DNA from: Thermoplasmata archaeon
Lineage (GTDB): Archaea > Thermoplasmatota > E2 > DHVEG-1
Reading direction: 5' to 3'
Assembly (NCBI GenBank): GCA_030606465.1
Contig: JAUWGL010000016.1
Coordinates: forward strand, 1 to 9,751
DNA: 9,751 nt
The notes below the pieces were generated by a model. It did no database searches. It was not told where the DNA came from and saw only the letters and a program-made list of their open reading frames with translations. A program made the translations under genes and the position numbers. Shown here piece after piece: positions 1 to 5,809 of this stretch (positions within the stretch are counted from its first letter, which is position 1; each line of letters opens with the position of its first letter).

Positions 1-1
1 G

Positions 2-2005
2 CTTGATGTAGGAATGAATGGTCTTGTTAATAATAAAATTAGTTTTAATGATTTGAAAAAAGAACTCAAAGAACCAACAGATAAAAGATTGTTTGCAATT
101 GTTGAGGCAATAAGACAAGGGTACTCTATTGATGAAATTTATAAATTTTCAAAAGTAAATCCATGGTTTTTATACAAAATAAAAAACGTTGTAGAAACTG
201 ATAAAAAATTACAAAAATACAAATTTCAAAAAATCCCAACTAGTCTTTTAATGGAGGCAAAACAAAAAGGTTTTTCAGATAAACAAATAGCTATTGCTAC
301 AAAAGGTAAAGAAACTGATGTTAGAAGACGCAGGAAAAAACTTGGAATAACTCCTGTTGTAAAACAAATTGATACACTTGCAGCTGAATATCCTGCAAAA
401 ACAAATTATTTGTATCTAACATATAATGGTTCTAAAGACGATATTGATTTTAACACAAAAAAACAAGTAATTGTACTTGGTGGTGGAGCTTATCGAATCG
501 GATCTTCTGTTGAATTTGATTGGTGTTGTGTAAACTCTGCATCCACTTTAAGAAATATCAAATACAAAACAATTCTAATAAATTGTAATCCTGAGACCGT
601 TAGTACTGATTATGATATTTGTGATACGCTCTATTTTGATGAGCTCTCTTTTGAACGTGTTTTAGATATTTGTGATAAGGAAAAACCGTTAGGTGTTATT
701 GTATCAATGGGTGGTCAGATTCCTAATAATCTTGCATTGCCACTTTATAATTCAGGAATTAGGATTCTTGGCACTTCACCACTTGATATTGATCGAGCAG
801 AAGATAGACATAAGTTTTCAAAACTTCTCGATACTCTTAATATTGATCAACCTGAGTGGGAGGAGCTTACTAGTATTGAAGATGCTGAAAAGTTTGCAGG
901 AAGAGTTGGTTACCCTGTGCTTGTTAGACCTAGTTATGTTCTAAGTGGAGCTGCAATGAGTATCGCGCTTAGCAAGCAGGAGCTTAAACAATATTTGAAA
1001 AAAGCTTCTGAAATTGGTGAGGATCATCCTGTTGTCATTAGTAAATTTATAACAAATGCAAAAGAAATTGAGTTTGATGCTGTTGCAAAAAAAGGTAACT
1101 TGTTTTGTTATGCAATTTCTGAACATGTTGAAAATGCTGGTGTTCACTCAGGTGATGCAACTATTGTTCTTCCACCTCAAAGAACTTATCTGGAAACTAT
1201 GAGGCGTGTAAAAATTATTGCAAAAAAAATTGCTAAGGCTCTAAAAATTACTGGTCCATTTAATATTCAATTTATTGCAAAAGATAATGATGTAAAAGTT
1301 ATTGAGTGTAATTTACGTGCTTCTCGTAGTTTTCCTTTTGCGTCAAAGGTTCTTAAAATAAATTTTATTGATAAAGCAACAAAGATAATCATGGGTAAAC
1401 AAATCCCTGAAATTGATAAATCATCATTTGATTTAGATTATGTTGGTGTTAAAGCTCCACAGTTTTCTTTTACACGTTTGAAAGGTTCTGATCCTGTTCT
1501 TGGTGTTGAAATGGTATCAACTGGCGAGGTTGCTTGTATTGGAGATGATTTCGATGAAGCTTATCTAAAAAGTTTTATTTCAGTTGGGCTTAGAATTCCA
1601 AAGAAAAATATTCTTTTATCAACCGGCCCAATCAATAGTAAAGCTGAGTTTCTTGAAGGAACTCGTTTTTTAGATCAAATGGGTTTTAAATTTTATGCAA
1701 CCAAAGGAACTGCTGATTTTATGAAAGCAAATGGAATCAATGCAGAAGTTTTGTATTGGCCGCTTGATGAAAAAGAACCCAATACGCTTACTTACATTGC
1801 TGACGGTAAGATAGATCTTGTAATAAACATTCCAAAAAATATTGAAAGAGAAGAATTAGACAATGATTACCTTATCCGGCGAAAGGCAGTGGATTTCGAT
1901 ATTCCGCTAATTACTAATTTACAACTTGCAAAAAGATTTGCAGAAGCACTTTATAGAACTAAACCTGAAGATTTAGAAGTAAAAAGCTGGGATGAATATA
2001 ATTAG
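2..2005 (+). CDS. carB: Carbamoyl-phosphate synthase large subunit, C-terminal part (5' end cut by window edge)
   Basis: CarB makes carbamoyl phosphate from bicarbonate, ATP and glutamine-derived ammonia for arginine and pyrimidine synthesis in the cytoplasm. The frame is open to the left edge and the residues before the first Met (14) fit the family, so that Met is internal; about 400 N-terminal residues lie outside. Counting from Met 14, residues 1-150 are the helical oligomerisation domain (with WFLYKI and DTLAAEYPAKT). A second ATP-grasp synthetase domain starts at GGGAYRIGSSVEFD (about 156) and includes RPSYVLSG, ENAGVHSGDA and the metal/ATP-binding IECNLRASRSFPF (430-442). A C-terminal MGS-like regulatory domain (about 530-650) starts at KKNILLSTG. 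The stop is TAG. The CNLRASRSFPF, PQFSFTRL and IPKKNILL blocks resemble eukaryotic CAD and Bacteroidota CarB more than E. coli CarB. The partner carA is not in the window. The family call is secure; the origin of this CarB type is inference. Confidence 0.97.
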   Translation, partial: LDVGMNGLVNNKISFNDLKKELKEPTDKRLFAIVEAIRQGYSIDEIYKFSKVNPWFLYKIKNVVETDKKLQKYKFQKIPTSLLMEAKQKGFSDKQIAIATKGKETDVRRRRKKLGITPVVKQIDTLAAEYPAKTNYLYLTYNGSKDDIDFNTKKQVIVLGGGAYRIGSSVEFDWCCVNSASTLRNIKYKTILINCNPETVSTDYDICDTLYFDELSFERVLDICDKEKPLGVIVSMGGQIPNNLALPLYNSGIRILGTSPLDIDRAEDRHKFSKLLDTLNIDQPEWEELTSIEDAEKFAGRVGYPVLVRPSYVLSGAAMSIALSKQELKQYLKKASEIGEDHPVVISKFITNAKEIEFDAVAKKGNLFCYAISEHVENAGVHSGDATIVLPPQRTYLETMRRVKIIAKKIAKALKITGPFNIQFIAKDNDVKVIECNLRASRSFPFASKVLKINFIDKATKIIMGKQIPEIDKSSFDLDYVGVKAPQFSFTRLKGSDPVLGVEMVSTGEVACIGDDFDEAYLKSFISVGLRIPKKNILLSTGPINSKAEFLEGTRFLDQMGFKFYATKGTADFMKANGINAEVLYWPLDEKEPNTLTYIADGKIDLVINIPKNIEREELDNDYLIRRKAVDFDIPLITNLQLAKRFAEALYRTKPEDLEVKSWDEYN

Positions 2006-2221
2006 CTATTTGTTATCAATTGTTTACTTTGTTTTAAATTACTTTACAATAAAAATTAGGAGAATGCAGTTTTTGGAATGGGTGTTGGACGACTTGCTCA
2101 GTTTCTGCTATGATCCACAAAAATAATAGAGATATAATGTAGATGAAACATGATTTGCATATCCCTATACATAGTCAGCTGCGAAAAAGACACTTAAAAG
2201 CATACTTGTTTCTTTAATTTG

Positions 2222-2345
2222 CAGAGAATGGGAAGGGATGAAGCCCAATTTTTAAATTTAGAGAATACCCATCCAATTATCCCCTCTAAATCACCTCTTC
2301 TCCTTCCCTTCTTGGTATTTTAAGTGATCAATTTTTGTTGTTTTT
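2222..2345 (+). ncRNA. Candidate structured RNA with nested inverted repeats
   Basis: Three helices nest in register: gggaagg (2230-2236) with ccttccc (2302-2308), gaag (2240-2243) with cttc (2297-2300), and atttagag (2256-2263) with ctctaaat (2284-2291), closing a 20-nt loop. A TATA-like cttaaaag lies at 2193-2200, which would place a transcript start near 2222-2225, just before the structure. A T-rich stretch at about 2331-2345 follows and could end transcription. The repeats are plain in the sequence; that the region is transcribed as a separate RNA is inference. It could instead be a remnant element or a chance structure in AT-rich spacer DNA. No known RNA family is recognised. Confidence 0.25.
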
Positions 2346-2353
2346 ACAAAAGA

Positions 2354-2361
2354 TTTAATAA
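2354..2361 (+). promoter_or_regulatory. TATA-like box for the C25 peptidase gene
   Basis: The AT-only octamer tttaataa lies about 52 bp before the chosen start codon (2413). Archaeal transcription usually starts about 25 bp after the TATA box, here near 2383, giving a leader of about 30 nt that includes the GGGGGT ribosome site. The surrounding DNA is very AT-rich, so the exact box is uncertain. Confidence 0.4.
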
Positions 2362-2373
2362 CTAATTAATTGA

Positions 2374-2387
2374 TTAACAGATGTTAA
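2374..2387. promoter_or_regulatory. Palindrome TTAACA-ga-TGTTAA, candidate operator
   Basis: Two perfectly complementary 6-bp arms (2374-2379 and 2382-2387) are separated by 2 bp. The site overlaps the transcript start predicted from the TATA box at 2354, where a bound repressor would block transcription. The same arms with a 3-bp spacer occur at 5225-5239 ahead of the citrate operon. The palindrome is seen directly; the operator role is inference. Confidence 0.3.
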
Positions 2388-2399
2388 CCTGTTTTCTGT

Positions 2400-2405
2400 G
2401 GGGGT
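2400..2405 (+). promoter_or_regulatory. Ribosome binding site GGGGGT deciding the C25 peptidase start
   Basis: GGGGGT can pair with the archaeal 16S rRNA tail ACCUCC over six bases with one G-U pair. It lies 7 nt before ATG 2413, which supports that start. A possible GTG at 2398 overlaps this site and would precede the signal peptide with unneeded residues. Confidence 0.6.
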
Positions 2406-2412
2406 AAGCAAT

Positions 2413-4767
2413 ATGATGAAAATAAATAAATTTTTAACTATTGTAATACTGACACTGTTTCTTATAGCATCTATGACTTCGGCTTTTGGAATAAAAAAAA
2501 CATCTGAACAAACTGAAGATCTGATATTTGAATTTTCTTTTACAAAACCAAAATTGGAGAAAATAACAGTTAAAGGGGAAATATATGATAGAATTACTAT
2601 TGATAGTCTTCCAAATTCTTATGATCTTGGAGAACCATGTTTACCAGTAAAACCAGTTAAAATACTCCTGCCACAGGGTAGAGATGTGGAAAACATTGAA
2701 GTTTACACATCTGATAAATATAGTTTGGGCACTAGTTTTAATGTTCAAGTAGGAGGCAGAGTTGTTCCTATAACGATGAAAAAACATGTTACAGGAGAGC
2801 GAGACAGTATTCCTAGTGTGGTCTCTGATTCTCTGTATTCAAATATTGGTGTCTATATATGTAGAGGTTTTTCAATTTTACATGTAAATTTATATCCAGT
2901 TCAATATGATCCAAATGTTGGAGAAATTTCCTACTACAATAATATGAGACTGGTTGTAGAAACAAAAGAATCATCGGTTAACAGAGCATTCCGTGGGCTT
3001 TCAAAGGATTACAATCTTGTTGAAAATATTGTGGATAACCCATCATATGTTAGTACTTACACATCTGGGAAATCTAGTATAACACAGGTGTATGATTATA
3101 TTATAATAACAAATAGTGAACTAAAGAGAGCAAAGGGGGAATACACGTTTCAGGATTTAATGGAATATAAAGCTTCTAAGGGGATGAATCCAAAAATCGT
3201 TACAGTTGGAGAAATATTACTCAACCCAGATTATAGGGTTAATGGTCAATGGGGTGATAGCAACCCGAGTAATCCATTCTATCAAAGTGAAATCATAGGT
3301 AGCCCTGATTTATTTGATGATAAACCAGCGAAAATCCGTAATTTCATCCGTTATGCATATAAAGAATGGGGTACTGATTATGTACTTCTCGGCGGTGATG
3401 CAGATGTTGCAAATAGCGAAGATAACATTATTCCACTTCGAGGTCTTTTTGCAAATGAATCAGGTCTACCTTTGAATAATTACATGGGTGAGGAGGAAGA
3501 TGATATCCCCTCCGATGTGTATTATGCCTGTCTTGATGGAAATTTCAACTATGACTGTGATATGCATTTTGGAGAATGTGCAGTTAGAAACGATTTAACC
3601 GAGGTTGATGAGGCAGATTTATATTCAGAGGTATGGGTTGGACGAGCATGTGCAGATTCAGAGGAGGAAGTATCAAACTTTGTTATGAAAACCCTAAAAT
3701 ATGAGCAATATACAGATGTTTCAGATTTTGATGATATATTATTCGTTGGTGAATATCTGGGTAATCTATTTTACTATCCATATGGTGGTTACTACAAAGA
3801 TGACATGGAACATTTAGTACCATCACAGTTTAATTTACATAAATTTTATGACTATAGTCATCCAGATAATAACTGGTATCCAGAAGAGCTGGCCGATGAG
3901 ATATACACTATTAAACCACAGATTATCAATCATGATGGACATGGATACGTTGACTACATGTTCAAAACAGGTAGTTATTTCTTCCGTGAACTAACAAATG
4001 AGAAACCATTCTTTGTGTATTCTCATTCCTGTCTAACTGGTTCATTTGACAACTGGGGTCCCTGGGGTGGATATCAAGAGGATGACTGTATCGCAGAGAT
4101 TCTAACATGTGAAAGCCCCTATGGTGCTTTTGCTTGTATATTGAACGCACGGTATGGTCTTGGAAGTGAGGACAGCCCTTTTGCTCCATCGGGAGGTTAT
4201 GATGAATCATTCTATGAAGCATTGTTTGTTGAAAACATAAAAGAACTTGGACGTGCAAGTCATTACTCCAAGGAGGACAATGTGTGGCGTATTGATGAAA
4301 ATGGTTACAGATGGTGCTATTATCAGACAAACTTGTTTGGAGACCCCGAGTTGCGCATTAAGGACCCAGCTGAGGAACGACCAAACAAGCCTTCCAAACC
4401 CCAGGGGGAGACTAATGGAAAAACAGGTGAAGAGTACACATTTACCAGTAGCAGCACGGATCCAAAAGGAAGCCAGCTACTGTACCTATTTGACTGGGGA
4501 GATGGAAGTAACAGTGGTTGGCTTGGTCCATTTGAGTCAGGTGAAACTGCAACTGGTAGTTATACTTGGGATTCATCTGGTAGTTATCAGGTGAAGGTTT
4601 GTGCGAAAAACATGGATGGAATCATAAGTGAATGGTCTGATCTGCTTAGTGTTAGTATGCCAAAGAATAAGATGCTATCACATAATATTCTGTTTTTCCA
4701 GTTTTTAGAAAAAATCTTAAATCAGTTTCCATTGTTAGAAAAACTATTATCAATTTTTAATTATTAA
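2413..4767 (+). CDS. Secreted C25 (gingipain-like) cysteine peptidase with PKD-like domain
   Basis: This is a predicted exported endopeptidase of 784 residues. The ATG at 2413 follows a GGGGGT ribosome site and begins a signal peptide: a lysine-containing start, then a hydrophobic core ending near SMTSAFG. Residues about 30-190 resemble the C25 propeptide (GEPCLPVKPVKILLPQG). The peptidase domain (about 220-650) has the catalytic pair His510 in NHDGHGYVDY and Cys540 in YSHSCLTGSFDNWG, and begins with a YDYIIITN strand typical of the family. A PKD-like beta domain with YLFDWGDGSNSGW follows at about 657-748. The last 36 residues start with MPKNK and continue into an aromatic and Leu-rich amphipathic stretch, possibly a sorting or surface-attachment tail. 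The gene stands alone, with its own promoter before it and oligo-T runs after it. A nutritional role (extracellular protein breakdown) is an inference from the family; substrate specificity cannot be read. Confidence 0.9.
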   Translation: MMKINKFLTIVILTLFLIASMTSAFGIKKTSEQTEDLIFEFSFTKPKLEKITVKGEIYDRITIDSLPNSYDLGEPCLPVKPVKILLPQGRDVENIEVYTSDKYSLGTSFNVQVGGRVVPITMKKHVTGERDSIPSVVSDSLYSNIGVYICRGFSILHVNLYPVQYDPNVGEISYYNNMRLVVETKESSVNRAFRGLSKDYNLVENIVDNPSYVSTYTSGKSSITQVYDYIIITNSELKRAKGEYTFQDLMEYKASKGMNPKIVTVGEILLNPDYRVNGQWGDSNPSNPFYQSEIIGSPDLFDDKPAKIRNFIRYAYKEWGTDYVLLGGDADVANSEDNIIPLRGLFANESGLPLNNYMGEEEDDIPSDVYYACLDGNFNYDCDMHFGECAVRNDLTEVDEADLYSEVWVGRACADSEEEVSNFVMKTLKYEQYTDVSDFDDILFVGEYLGNLFYYPYGGYYKDDMEHLVPSQFNLHKFYDYSHPDNNWYPEELADEIYTIKPQIINHDGHGYVDYMFKTGSYFFRELTNEKPFFVYSHSCLTGSFDNWGPWGGYQEDDCIAEILTCESPYGAFACILNARYGLGSEDSPFAPSGGYDESFYEALFVENIKELGRASHYSKEDNVWRIDENGYRWCYYQTNLFGDPELRIKDPAEERPNKPSKPQGETNGKTGEEYTFTSSSTDPKGSQLLYLFDWGDGSNSGWLGPFESGETATGSYTWDSSGSYQVKVCAKNMDGIISEWSDLLSVSMPKNKMLSHNILFFQFLEKILNQFPLLEKLLSIFNY

Positions 4768-4794
4768 ATCAAAAAATCTACGAATTTAAACCTA

Positions 4795-4818
4795 TTTTTT
4801 GAACCCTTAATTTTTTTT
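4795..4818 (+). terminator. Oligo-T terminator after the C25 peptidase gene
   Basis: Runs of six (4795-4800) and eight (4811-4818) T residues follow the stop codon within 51 bp. Archaeal RNA polymerase terminates at such runs without needing a hairpin, and none is seen here. Confidence 0.5.
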
Positions 4819-4819
4819 C

Positions 4820-4835
4820 ATTTTGACATTTTGAC
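4820..4835. repeat. Tandem 8-bp direct repeat ATTTTGAC x2
   Basis: Two exact adjacent copies, at 4820-4827 and 4828-4835, end 8 bp before the TATA-like box of the zinc-ribbon gene. The position would suit an activator site or affect the BRE region, but function is unknown and chance is possible. Confidence 0.35.
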
Positions 4836-4843
4836 ACATCAGG

Positions 4844-4853
4844 TTTAAATATA
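4844..4853 (+). promoter_or_regulatory. TATA-like box for the zinc-ribbon gene
   Basis: The sequence tttaaatata is a good archaeal TATA box. A start about 25 bp downstream, near 4873-4878, leaves a leader of roughly 30 nt to the TTG at 4904. This placing argues against a coding start at TTG 4874. Confidence 0.55.
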
Positions 4854-4903
4854 ATAAGCTAGAGAAATCAGTATTGCCCCTAAAAAAACTGGAGTTGATA
4901 TAT

Positions 4904-5143
4904 TTGGAAACAATGGTTGAATTGGATAAGGAGAAGAAATGTATTTGCCCGAATTGTGGAACAGAAATGAACCGTTCACAAGACAGTTCAGCTGATGTAT
5001 ATGTATGTCCAGAATGTGGATGTACTATTGCGGCTGAAGAGCAAAATTTTGATTCTATGAACAGTTGTCCAAACTGTAATCAGCCTTTAGATGGCAATGA
5101 ATGTCCGCATTGTGGTTATTATCTAGGATCAGATTTCGAATAA
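4904..5143 (+). CDS. Small double zinc-ribbon protein
   Basis: A 79-residue acidic protein with four Cys pairs: CPNC, CPEC, CPNC and CPHC, the first preceded by a further Cys (CICPNC). Pairs one and two, and pairs three and four, have the spacing of two successive zinc ribbons, so two zinc ions are likely bound. No enzymatic domain is present. Such proteins often act as adaptors in nucleic-acid or protein complexes, but no specific role can be assigned. TTG at 4904 is chosen because GGAG (4891-4894) lies 9 nt before it. ATG at 4913 (76 residues) is a close alternative, whereas TTG at 4874 would sit at the predicted transcript start. All cysteines lie after every candidate start. The gene has its own TATA box and a long T-rich terminator tract, so it is probably transcribed alone. 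Confidence 0.8.
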   Translation: METMVELDKEKKCICPNCGTEMNRSQDSSADVYVCPECGCTIAAEEQNFDSMNSCPNCNQPLDGNECPHCGYYLGSDFE

Positions 5144-5146
5144 ATA

Positions 5147-5221
5147 TTTTTTTCACTGTTTTTTCTTTTTTTAATTTATTAGTTTTTTTGATTCTTTTTA
5201 TTTCTATCAGAAGTTTTTTTT
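5147..5221 (+). terminator. T-rich tract with repeated oligo-T runs
   Basis: The stretch after the zinc-ribbon stop has T runs at 5147-5153, 5159-5164, 5166-5172, 5183-5189 and 5214-5221. Such serial oligo-T runs act as strong intrinsic terminators in archaea and would separate the zinc-ribbon gene from the operon that begins at 5284. No stable hairpin is seen. Confidence 0.6.
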
Positions 5222-5224
5222 AGT

Positions 5225-5239
5225 TTAACAGAATGTTAA
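5225..5239. promoter_or_regulatory. Palindrome TTAACA-gaa-TGTTAA, candidate operator of the citrate operon
   Basis: The 6-bp arms at 5225-5230 and 5234-5239 are identical to those at 2374-2387 ahead of the peptidase gene, with a spacer of 3 bp instead of 2. It lies 44 bp before the ATG of the first operon gene, just after the T-rich tract. A weak TATA-like ttttta (5195-5200) could place the transcript start near this site. Operator function is inference. Confidence 0.3.
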
Positions 5240-5271
5240 TAATGGAGTTATTGATTACAGAAAAACCATCT

Positions 5272-5277
5272 GGGGGT
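5272..5277 (+). promoter_or_regulatory. Ribosome binding site GGGGGT deciding the HD-protein start
   Basis: This is the same GGGGGTAA sequence as ahead of the C25 peptidase. It stands 6 nt before ATG 5284 and favours that codon over the upstream in-frame ATG codons at 5233 and 5242, which have no comparable site and would add residues without family resemblance. Confidence 0.6.
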
Positions 5278-5283
5278 AAAACT

Positions 5284-5805
5284 ATGATAGAGAAAGACGA
5301 TATTGAAACTGTTTTTTCAGAAGAACTTGAATGGATCAAAAACAAGGAGTTAAGAGATAAAGTTGTGGACGTTTGGAAAGAAGCTGCTGATCGTGGTAAA
5401 TGGAAAAAACTTGATGATGCGCCTTTTACTCTTCTTTTTGAAAATTCAGGTAAATTAACTGATCATACCAAGCGAATTACAGGTCTTGTAAAGAGTATTT
5501 TTGATCAACGTGATGAAAACATCAATGGGGATTATTTGATTGCGGGGGCTCTTCTGCATGATGTTGGAAAACTCCTAGAATATGAGCTTAAAGACGGTAA
5601 ATATGTGAAATGTGATTATGCAAAAAAATTCCGTCATCCTGTATCCGGAGCTTTGCTTGCAAAAGAACTTGGTCTCCCTGATGAAATCGTATACATTATT
5701 TATGCACATTCAAAAGAAGGAGATATAACAGAGAGAAGTCCTGAGTCAATTATTGTTAATCATTGTGATTTCATAGATTTTGAGATAAAAAAATCTTTGG
5801 TGTAA
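5284..5805 (+). CDS. HD-domain metal-dependent phosphohydrolase
   Basis: A 173-residue cytoplasmic protein with the full set of HD-superfamily metal ligands: His61 (DHTKRI), the His92-Asp93 pair in ALLHDVGKLLE, His118 (RHPVSGALLAKELG), His142 (YAHSKEG) and Asp162 in NHCDF. The order H-HD-H-H-D suits a two-metal phosphohydrolase; a nucleotide or another phosphate ester could be the substrate, but none can be named. The N-terminal 45 residues are helical and charged with no recognised domain. It is the first gene of the operon: its stop lies 4 nt before citF, and the GGTG at its end (5799-5802) is the ribosome site for citF, so the two are probably translationally coupled. That linkage suggests, but does not prove, a role in citrate or CoA metabolism. 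Confidence 0.85.
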   Translation: MIEKDDIETVFSEELEWIKNKELRDKVVDVWKEAADRGKWKKLDDAPFTLLFENSGKLTDHTKRITGLVKSIFDQRDENINGDYLIAGALLHDVGKLLEYELKDGKYVKCDYAKKFRHPVSGALLAKELGLPDEIVYIIYAHSKEGDITERSPESIIVNHCDFIDFEIKKSLV

Positions 5806-5809
5806 ATTT

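Larger units (their letters stand above)
2006..2397. other. Intergenic region carB to C25 peptidase (392 bp)
   Basis: No convincing gene is seen on either strand. The left half (2006-2190) holds only very short frames, such as 20 codons at 2064-2126 and 24 codons at 2143-2217, with no family signal and poor ribosome sites. The right half contains a nested inverted-repeat element (2230-2308), a U-rich stretch (about 2331-2345), a TATA-like box (2354-2361) and a palindrome (2374-2387), each listed separately. No tRNA or C/D-box RNA pattern could be recognised. Confidence 0.6.

Noticed and set aside
2064..2126. Short frame of 20 codons after AGGAG, in the spacer
   Set aside because: AGGAG is only one base from the ATG, too close for a normal ribosome site, and the peptide has no recognisable features. 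A leaderless start after a TATA-like tttaaat at about 2034 is possible but unsupported.
2143..2217. Short frame of 24 codons in the spacer
   Set aside because: No ribosome site, no family resemblance, and a length expected by chance.
2006..2397. tRNA, C/D-box RNA, insertion sequence or CRISPR in the longest spacer
   Set aside because: No T-arm or anticodon-arm pattern, no paired C and D boxes (ctga is absent near the candidate RNA), no terminal repeats with a transposase, and no repeated spacer units were found.
2398..2412. GTG at 2398 as start of the C25 peptidase
   Set aside because: It overlaps the GGGGGT ribosome site that serves ATG 2413, and the signal peptide begins naturally at 2413.
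3962..4330. Antisense reading frame of 122 codons within the C25 peptidase gene
   Set aside because: It is opposite a clear peptidase domain containing the catalytic Cys, its translation has no family character and it is His/Gln/Pro rich as expected of a shadow frame. The other frames inside the carB, citF, lyase and aconitase genes on either strand were rejected for the same reasons.
4874..4903. TTG at 4874 as start of the zinc-ribbon protein
   Set aside because: It coincides with the transcript start predicted from the TATA box at 4844-4853 and has no ribosome site; TTG 4904 has GGAG 9 nt upstream.
5233..5283. ATG at 5233 as start of the HD protein
   Set aside because: It lies within the palindrome region, has no ribosome site, and would encode 17 residues with no family resemblance. 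ATG 5284 has a strong GGGGGT site at the right distance.
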